Assembly (NCBI GenBank): GCA_905372605.1
Contig: CAJPPQ010000057.1
Coordinates: 1-7,651 of the forward strand
Direction: 5' to 3'
DNA: 7,651 nt
Source: Porphyromonadaceae bacterium
Lineage (GTDB): Bacteria > Bacteroidota > Bacteroidia > Bacteroidales > Paludibacteraceae
The translations under genes were made by a program, and so were the position numbers. Shown in pieces: positions 6,001-7,651 of this stretch (position 1 is the first letter of the stretch; every line of letters starts with the position of its first letter). Below the pieces are notes generated by a model. It searched no databases and was not told the origin of the DNA. It worked only from the letters and a program-made list of their open reading frames with translations.

Positions 6001-7625
6001 TCGTAAGAAGCTACCGGTACAAACGTACTGCTATCGGTTGGGTCGGTCATATAACCTACTTGGAATATTCCCGAATTTATATCTTCTCGACATAGTTTGA
6101 AGCTTAGTTCCAGAGTATTGAGTGGTACGCCGAATTGCTGCATTACCAAATATTGCCGCTCGGAACCACCGAACCTAATAGCCTTAGACCTTACTTTGTT
6201 GACAATATCATTATTTATAACCGATGGAAATGTAGCATCGTCTGTTATCTTACTCCAGCATTCGGGAATAGAACCCGCATCAACAGATTCGAATTCTTCG
6301 AATATATTTATAGTACCTGTCAATGGATAACATTTTGTCTTGAACGTACTCGTAATCCACTCGCTATACTCACCGCCCAAGCAGTCGGCTTTTATTCTTA
6401 CATAATAAACGGTATTGTCTGTAAGCCCCGACAGACTCAACGACGGCGTACCCGTTACGGTCTGTGGCACTGCCCCTACGAATGTAGACGAAGTGGAATA
6501 TTCCACTATCCACGACGAGGCACTACCTGTCTCTGTCCAAGACAGATCGGCCGAATTTACTGTAACATTATTGGATATCAAACTACTCGGGAGAGGACAC
6601 GATTCGTCTATTACCGTCGGTCCCTCTACGTCGTCTAAAGAGACAGTCATACCCCCACGGTCTACTACTTGGAAAGCCACATATATATTGTTGCCGACAT
6701 AAGGCTGTAGGTCGACCGTATGTTTTGTCCATCTGCTGGAAGTTATTTCAGTATTTCTTTTAAGAGTCAAAACTCTATCTGTAAAGTCGGCTGTATCGGT
6801 AGAAGACTTCGATACTCTCACATACAACGTAGTACCTTGCGAGTGATCGGGAGTTCGCACCTTAAAGCTAATCTTTTCACCCGCCAATGGGGTCAGACGC
6901 GGTGTTATAAGCCAATTATCGTGTCCGGGATAATTGTCCCATCTAACTTTTGCAAAAGCATTATCTGCCGTAGAATATTCATTTATAGCTCTTACCCATT
7001 CATAAGTTCCTTTCATTCTTTTTTTAATCCATCCTTTGGGAGGAAAAATAGTCCCTTGGAAATCTTCGGATAACGTATGAGCTCCGATAGACTGCACCTT
7101 GAAATTATCGGTAAAAACACGACTTTCGATACCGCTACCAGCGACGGTCGATACCGTTATTGCCGTCGGAGTGGGTAGAGCCACGAATACGACATTGTAT
7201 CGCACCATATCGGTAGCCGACAGTGGCCAGCCGTGTGCCGCAGCGGGCAAGGCGATAGTATCTCGTTTGCTGCCATAGGTTACGACCAATCGAGCCGGTA
7301 AAGGTGTAGCCGATACAAAGGCGGTAGCTGTGAACGAAACTTTTATAAAAGAGGCTCCTCCAACAGATATAGGCTCTGTGGTGAAACTTCCTATATTAGA
7401 ACTATTACCGAGACAAACAACTCCACCTGCCTGATAAGCGTCAGACACGGAAGCTATACCCGACAATACTCCGGCTCCGACAGCAATGGAACTCCCTGTG
7501 GAGGAATTCATATCGCCCGACGTGAGAGCGGCGAAGTCTTGGACGTAGGGTAATATTACATTCTGTGCCCGCAGTCCGAAAACAGTACAGAGCACAAAAC
7601 ACATTAAAAGAGTAATCTTTCTCAT
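1..7625 (-). CDS. Giant secreted multidomain adhesin-like protein (choice-of-anchor J / FN3 / GEVED), partial, C-terminus beyond window
   Basis: One stop-free minus-strand frame of 2541 full codons starts at ATG 7623-7625 and stays in frame to the left edge. The start is chosen because MRK followed by a hydrophobic stretch and LRA|Q forms a complete signal peptide. The next Met (residue 8) would remove the basic n-region. After the signal come jelly-roll, choice-of-anchor J-like, FN3, four tandem anchor-plus-FN3 modules, GEVED, and a second mixed set of the same domain types. FN3 domains are recognised by the recurring pattern C-x-x-P, W near the first third, a late Y-x-x-W/R-I-x-x-x-C, S-x-W, and an ending F-x-T-x-C. 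These families are typical of Bacteroidota surface proteins and are mostly non-enzymatic. I infer a cell-surface or released adhesin or scaffold. The ligand is unknown and no catalytic site was seen. Export by Sec then type IX secretion is likely, but the sorting domain would lie outside the window. Confidence is high for the gene and moderate for the role. Confidence 0.95.
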   Translation of the reverse strand, partial: MRKITLLMCFVLCTVFGLRAQNVILPYVQDFAALTSGDMNSSTGSSIAVGAGVLSGIASVSDAYQAGGVVCLGNSSNIGSFTTEPISVGGASFIKVSFTATAFVSATPLPARLVVTYGSKRDTIALPAAAHGWPLSATDMVRYNVVFVALPTPTAITVSTVAGSGIESRVFTDNFKVQSIGAHTLSEDFQGTIFPPKGWIKKRMKGTYEWVRAINEYSTADNAFAKVRWDNYPGHDNWLITPRLTPLAGEKISFKVRTPDHSQGTTLYVRVSKSSTDTADFTDRVLTLKRNTEITSSRWTKHTVDLQPYVGNNIYVAFQVVDRGGMTVSLDDVEGPTVIDESCPLPSSLISNNVTVNSADLSWTETGSASSWIVEYSTSSTFVGAVPQTVTGTPSLSLSGLTDNTVYYVRIKADCLGGEYSEWITSTFKTKCYPLTGTINIFEEFESVDAGSIPECWSKITDDATFPSVINNDIVNKVRSKAIRFGGSERQYLVMQQFGVPLNTLELSFKLCREDINSGIFQVGYMTDPTDSSTFVPVASYDDGDGTSYKKMLLKRILFTGLADNGSNRYIAFRYGRIKDEFFRKNSYYWLDSVSVTEAPYCVPPYNVKNTFVSADSAVIVYKSPNGALSTKYVYGEATIDDPYTLIPRAATGDTIKLSGLDNNKKYKLWLKSECSGGRYSEWSLEPLIFTTLCADIDSLNENFESIDVTTPHIIPDCWYRLSPKLTVYPSVINGLSQNGVRDKAIKFADKYPQYLILPRFGVPLNTLQLDFRLDRQIESSGIMQVGYMTDPTDSSTFVPVASFNDKIYKRMLPKRVFFTNVVDDSTNRYIAFRYGKVGDEDFSTSSFYFLDSVSVKAAPTCVPPTNISVTYVSSDSAVIGYKKPLGATSIRYAYTTTSYNAPDIDPTTLTLHTTTSDTIKLSGLNSHTEYSIWIQTNCGGGAYSEWMPDPVTFVTLCGDITAIEEDFENISRLKIPECWKKISTNNSYPSVLEADPLQGTNSKSIQFSNSYPQYLILPRSKVALNTLQLDFSLNRIAIKSGTFQVGYMTDPTDGSTFVAVESFNDKIYKQMLPKRVFFTDVVDDSTNRYIAFRYGKVGTEEFSSASYYWLDNISVKAAPTCLTPTELKINRVSADSAVITYKQRPSAIGYQYVYGESTETDPSNLTPISTGDTVKISGLIPNTDYKLWMRSDCGSGVYSEWSFEPLVFTTICREITSMNEDFESVSKGDIPDCWKKISGNVTYPSVVNKDTVKGLFSKTMKFMSSTPQYLVMSKAKKALNKFQLRFNINKESQDCGILQVGYMTDPTDDNTFVAVASFNDNIYKMLLPKTVYFNNVVDNGNNRYIAFRYGKVGTVLQKTEYAYWIDDIVLEPVATCLAPTSLKAVAARDSVRVTFEHESSATSWQYVLAKNVPLSATPPDSIAPIAISSDNIVIKNIESDKDYTLWVRTTSCTNDTSSWTLAIFRTKHCQATPISTSGKGIVNVKYGNYNLVDNTTENEPNNYGDYSSISGDVGRGDSARVEITYITGTTQYKTRIYVDWNRDYDFDDPGEQVYSGISKSAIPSVLKASFLVPGTVENGNYRMRIVGVSEYYTPNPCYSAYGGTVEDYTLTVTDPITCIAVGNIKAKNIATSSSDITWTASGSETSWDIVVSATPLSTAQLNTSSAIVNVTSTSYNAISLQANTSYYTYIRGVCSVTDKSPWRSIVFKTKPLPVSLPYIQDFSGSTSEVFTWSDTPNTNRWTVGNAIGNGGKSMYISKDGVAAEYSDGESHSLAYIIADFDNSVKFGISFDWIGKGEASYDFMRVYMVPDSLSLPVKWNREAQDWISAPGVLRLGNKFFGQTTWNTFSDTLPSEYAGTKRKLVFMWINDNSGAGSPTMAVDNIYLIGYNCNTPSDFTVSKITGDSAQIKWRKGDQETSWIVEYKKPIDSVWISDTVNDTVYNISNLEPTTTYQVRIKAVCTNNKYSGFLLGSFTTRCADKTIGNGQLIYDFEQYGLTLPECWTRTQQYDNNGTIFPIVKNYPKVLDNQALFFSGNSTQIVATEKYVENANTIELEFDVWRDAAATSGKLEIGVLSDPYDPSTFVFVKDITPLISADGITLPIKVALSDAPSGKYYIGFRQKIENANEKTMYGIDNLDIHKIPNCNRVDNTLVNVTSNDPSATSAEVSWIPGGGESSWELQYKEPDSTQWHTIIVSGGNSMSTLRRLKPQTKYELRIRSICSQTDTSLWTRWNVLFTTPCVADTLPFTENFENGWSHASFPKGCWSKYDQLASDVFDGSKLTNVSQYSGWRYFDDTLGLKTGGKVKVEIWGTMLHSWLVTPSIMLPSGGSAIDFDASFTIYNSGGPATGTRADDKFMVIVSTDNGNTWQQTNATVWSNDGTGQYILNDITNGLNQIHIDLSRYSGLVKIAFYAESTVDLNGINYFNIDNIRISAIHDTPPTVVTLPADNIGDNTATLHRRITEGTYPISDDGFYYKAVSNTLWTPTDSVVTGLSPQTTYEYYAFAKVNDSVYRGATLTFTTTGDPVVHPTVTTEAATDITQ
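60..311 (-). other. FN3-like domain of a second subtype (residues 2439-2522), with a further copy beginning at the left edge
   Basis: It contains PPTVVTLPADNIGDNTATL, EGTYPISDDGFYYK, TGLSPQTTYEYYAFAKV and GATLTFTTT. This is the short FN3-like type with I-S-D-x-G-F-x-Y-K, frequent in Bacteroidota surface proteins, and it lacks the cysteines of the upstream FN3s. After a short GDPVV linker, HPTVTTEAATDITQT (2528 onward) matches its opening at a spacing of 89 residues. A second copy therefore starts at the window edge. Confidence 0.7.
321..908 (-). other. Choice-of-anchor J-like domain 2 (residues 2240-2435)
   Basis: It starts LPFTENFENGW, then PKGCWSKY, HSWLVTPSIMLPSGGSAIDFDA, ADDKFMVIVSTDNGNTW, IHIDLSRYSGLVKIAFYAE and the closing YFNIDNIRIS. 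The W-L-V-T-P strand, the D-x-F-x-V-x-V-S-T-D-x-G-x-T-W stretch and the final I-D-N-I are close to the family consensus, and clearer than in domain 1. An extracellular binding domain is inferred. Confidence 0.8.
909..1694 (-). repeat. Diverged fifth composite module (residues 1978-2239)
   Basis: It has the same order as modules 1-4 but weak identity: YDFEQ, TLPECW, IFPIVKN, ALFFSG, NTIELEFDV, SGKLEIGVLSDPYDPSTFVFV, KYYIGFRQK and YGIDNLDI, then an FN3 from Cys2145 (N-C-N-R) with SAEVSWIPGG, SSWELQYK, KYELRIRSIC and LFTT. The core GYMTDPTD of the array is GVLSDPYD here. It is separated from the array by GEVED, FN3 and jelly-roll domains, so it reflects an older duplication or an independently acquired family member. 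Confidence 0.75.
1695..1955 (-). other. Fibronectin type III domain (residues 1891-1977)
   Basis: It runs from Cys1891 (CNTPSDFTV) through SAQIKWRKG, TSWIVEYKK, NISNLEPTTTYQVRIKAVC and KYSGF to SFTTR before Cys1978. All the usual FN3 landmarks are present. It sits directly in front of the diverged fifth composite module, in the same relation as FN3 343-431 to module 1. Confidence 0.8.
1959..2492 (-). other. Second jelly-roll-like anchor domain (residues 1712-1889)
   Basis: It opens LPYIQDFSG at 1718, repeating the N-terminal motif of the mature protein. It then has NRWTVGNAIGNGGKSMYIS, HSLAYIIADFD, FGISFDWIGKGE, FMRVYMVPDS, TTWNTFSDTLPSEYAGTKRKLVFMWIND and a closing MAVDNIYLIG. The W-x-x-G-x-A and G-x-x-S-x-Y-I-S pattern with a central F-D-W strand is common in uncharacterised Bacteroidota cell-surface proteins, next to FN3 domains. 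Function is unknown; a binding or spacer role is inferred. Confidence 0.6.
2493..2771 (-). other. Fibronectin type III domain (residues 1619-1711)
   Basis: It begins at Cys1619 (CIAVGNIKAKNI), has SSDITWTASGSETSWDIVVS, a TPLS loop, YNAISLQANTSYYTYIRGVC and SPWRSIVFKTK. It retains the strand B and strand C tryptophans of a canonical Bacteroidota FN3, unlike the array FN3s, where strand B is AVIxYK. It separates GEVED from the second jelly-roll domain. Confidence 0.75.
2784..3218 (-). other. GEVED domain (residues 1470-1614)
   Basis: After Cys1470 come ISTSGKGIVNVKYGNYN, NNYGDYS, VEITYITG and the core RIYVDWNRDYDFDDPGE (residues 1537-1552-region). Then follow ASFLVPGTVENGNYRMRIVG, Cys1598 and GGTVEDYTLTV. 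The order Y-x-D-Y, W-x-D/N-rich loop, P-G-x-x-x-G-x-x-R-M-R and G-x-V-E-D-Y matches the GEVED family of Bacteroidota exoproteins. The diagnostic tetrapeptide reads GTVED here instead of GEVED. The Asp-rich loop 1540-1549 could bind calcium, which is an inference from spacing only. Confidence 0.85.
3219..3989 (-). repeat. Composite module 4 (residues 1213-1469), most C-terminal and most diverged of the array
   Basis: The anchor half keeps EDFES, DIPDCWKKI, YPSVVN, QYLVM, VGYMTDPTDDNTFVAV, SFNDNIYK, NRYIAFRYGKVG and YWIDDIVL. Its FN3 (from Cys1377, CLAPTSL) departs from the array. It has the standard SATSWQYVLAK strand instead of the array-type Y-x-Y, LWVRTTSC, and no Y-S-E-W. It ends FRTKH before the Cys1470 that opens the GEVED domain. 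It carries an additional cysteine at 1296, just before the conserved Q-V-G-Y motif. Confidence 0.8.
3990..4754 (-). repeat. Composite module 3 (residues 958-1212)
   Basis: The anchor half (958-1121) has EDFEN, KIPECWKKI, YPSVL, QYLILPR, LNTLQLDF, VGYMTDPTDGSTFVAV, SFNDKIYKQMLPK, VDDSTNRYIAFRYGKVG and YYWLDNISV. The FN3 half starts at Cys1122 with CLTPTEL, continues ADSAVITYK, VKISGL, LWMRSDC and VYSEW, and ends VFTTI before Cys1213. It is shorter than module 2 by nine residues, mostly in the FN3 loops. Confidence 0.85.
4755..5546 (-). repeat. Composite module 2 (residues 694-957)
   Basis: The anchor half (694-861) has ENFES, IIPDCW, YPSVIN, QYLILPRFGVPLNTLQL, VGYMTDPTDSSTFVPV, SFNDKIYK, VDDSTNRYIAFRYGKVG and FYFLDSVSV. 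The FN3 half (862-957) has CVPPTN, SDSAVIGYK, IKLSGL, IWIQTNC and AYSEW. It is closest to module 3: in the paired blocks 803-842 and 1063-1102, 36 of 40 residues are identical by eye. Confidence 0.85.
5547..6332 (-). repeat. Composite module 1 (residues 432-693)
   Basis: The anchor half runs from about 432 to 601, with EEFES, SIPECW, QYLVM and VGYMTDPTDSSTFVPV near 523-538, and closes at YYWLDSVSV. The FN3 half starts at Cys602 (CVPP) and ends IFTTL before Cys694. Compared with its siblings it has an insertion around 542-547 (DDGDGTS in place of FNDKI) and an additional cysteine at 512. This copy lies closest to the N-terminus and is more diverged from copies 2 and 3 than they are from each other. 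Confidence 0.85.
6333..6599 (-). other. Fibronectin type III domain (residues 343-431)
   Basis: It opens CPLPSSL and contains ADLSWTETG, SSWIVEYS, LSGLTDNTVYYVRIKADC, EYSEW and ends STFKTK before Cys432. The tryptophan in strand B, the L-x-x-L/T-x-Y-x-V-R-I core and the final F-x-T are standard FN3 landmarks. It links the first anchor domain to the tandem array and resembles the FN3 halves of the array units. Confidence 0.8.
6618..7079 (-). other. Choice-of-anchor J / cleaved-adhesin-like domain 1 (residues 183-336)
   Basis: The domain starts TLSEDFQ with PPKGW shortly after, then has HDNWLITPRL, GEKISFKVR, YVRVSKS, W-x-x-H-x-V-D-L, YVAFQVVD and a closing SLDDVEGP. The order of F-P-x-G-W, D-N-W-L-I-T-P, a central S-F-x-V/A-x strand and a final D-D-V/I strand is the signature of choice-of-anchor J and the related cleaved-adhesin family. 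That family includes the haemagglutinin domains of Porphyromonas gingipains. These are extracellular carbohydrate- or protein-binding sandwiches; the ligand here is unknown. Confidence 0.75.
7086..7565 (-). other. N-terminal beta-rich jelly-roll-like domain (residues 21-180)
   Basis: The mature protein opens with VILPYVQDF, a motif that recurs at the start of other anchor domains here (LPYIQDF at 1718, LPFTENF at 2245). A Ser/Gly/Ala-rich stretch follows, then alternating hydrophobic strands (for example FIKVSFTATAF and RLVVTYG), ending in RVFTDNFKV. The closing D-N-F/I-x-V strand is the usual last strand of Bacteroidota choice-of-anchor or laminin-G-like sandwiches. The exact family is not recognised. 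Residue boundaries are approximate. Confidence 0.5.
7566..7625 (-). other. Sec signal peptide (residues 1-20)
   Basis: The sequence begins MRK, followed by a hydrophobic core (residues 4-17, rich in L, V, F, C) and then GLRA|QN. Cleavage is predicted after Ala20, leaving Gln21 as the mature N-terminus, as is common for exported Bacteroidota proteins. The core contains Cys9 and Cys13, but neither is followed by the acidic or serine-rich tether of a mature lipoprotein. A type I signal therefore fits better than a lipobox. Confidence 0.85.
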
Positions 7626-7651
7626 GCTATAAAAAAATATTTTGAGTTATT
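7626..7651 (-). promoter_or_regulatory. A/T-rich translation initiation region without Shine-Dalgarno
   Basis: The 26 bases upstream of the ATG contain only four G or C residues and a run of seven T, with no AGGAGG-like sequence at the usual distance. Leaders without a Shine-Dalgarno sequence and with A/T-rich content are normal in Bacteroidota, which agrees with the protein-based taxonomic assignment. The stretch is too short to identify a promoter (-7/-33 elements) or the transcription start. Confidence 0.4.

Larger units (their letters stand above)
3219..6332 (-). repeat. Tandem array of four composite modules (anchor/MAM-like domain plus FN3), residues 432-1469
   Basis: Four copies lie head to tail. 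The GYMTDPTD motif starts at residues 524, 787, 1047 and 1302, giving periods of 263, 260 and 255 residues (789, 780 and 765 bases). Each copy carries, in order: F-E-S/N, I-P-x-C-W, P-S-V, Q-Y-L, L-N-x-x-x-L-x-F, Q-V-G-Y-M-T-D-P-T-D, N-R-Y-I-A-F-R-Y-G, a W/F-L/I-D strand, then C-x-x-P opening an FN3 that ends F-x-T. Copies 2 and 3 share DNA similarity: over the 120-base blocks 5101-5220 and 4321-4440 I count 18 mismatches without gaps. This points to intragenic duplication. Confidence 0.9.

Noticed and set aside
3219..6332. Direct repeats considered as a CRISPR array or mobile element
   Set aside because: The period is 765-789 bases, the repeats are coding and in frame, and similarity is graded across the unit. 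There are no short identical repeats with unique spacers and no transposase or terminal inverted repeats.
6135..6638. Plus-strand open frame of 167 codons
   Set aside because: It lies wholly antisense to module 1 and the adjacent FN3, has no recognisable domain, and its composition (rich in R, Y, C, I) is what a reverse reading of the real frame gives.
6720..7073. Plus-strand open frame of 117 codons, and other plus-strand frames of 60-95 codons across the window
   Set aside because: All overlap the continuous minus-strand frame, have no consistent start context and show no family resemblance. They are shadows of the coding strand.
1..7625. Possible frameshift or in-frame stop breaking the giant frame
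   Set aside because: I translated the minus strand throughout. Domain motifs are all in the same phase from base 7625 to base 3, with no stop codon.
7566..7625. Lipoprotein signal (Cys9 or Cys13 as lipobox cysteine)
   Set aside because: Both cysteines lie inside the hydrophobic core, before the polar LRA|Q c-region, and no mature lipoprotein tether follows.
7626..7651. Possible Bacteroidota -7 promoter element in the T-rich leader
   Set aside because: Only 26 bases are available and the match to TAnnTTTG is not convincing. A -7 box this close to the ATG would leave almost no leader.

Overview
The whole window is one gene. Read on the minus strand, a single uninterrupted frame runs from an ATG at 7625 to the left edge without a stop. 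It covers 2541 complete codons, and the C-terminus lies outside the window. The product is a giant secreted, cysteine-containing, multidomain beta-sandwich protein of the kind found on the surface of Bacteroidota. The assignment to Bacteroidota, probably Bacteroidales, rests on four points: the architecture (choice-of-anchor J / cleaved-adhesin-like domains, FN3 domains and a GEVED domain), the signal peptide ending LRA|Q, the lack of a Shine-Dalgarno sequence, and the A/T-rich leader. I cannot name a genus.

Layout from the N-terminus (right) to the left edge: signal peptide (residues 1-20); an N-terminal beta-rich jelly-roll-like domain (21-180); a choice-of-anchor J-like domain (183-336); FN3 (343-431); four tandem composite modules of 255-264 residues, each an anchor/MAM-like domain plus an FN3 (432-1469); GEVED (1470-1614); FN3 (1619-1711); a second jelly-roll-like domain (1712-1889); FN3 (1891-1977); a fifth, strongly diverged copy of the composite module (1978-2239); a second choice-of-anchor J-like domain (2240-2435); an FN3-like domain of a different subtype (2439-2522); and the first residues of what looks like another copy of that subtype, cut by the window edge.

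The domains probably form a long rod of beta-sandwiches displayed outside the cell, working as an adhesin or glycan/matrix-binding scaffold. No catalytic motif was seen. Such proteins commonly end in a type IX secretion sorting domain, but that end is not visible here. No RNA gene, mobile element, CRISPR array or second gene is supported. The open frames on the plus strand are antisense shadows of this gene. The most notable internal structure is the tandem array at 3219-6332, whose copies are still recognisably similar at the DNA level.
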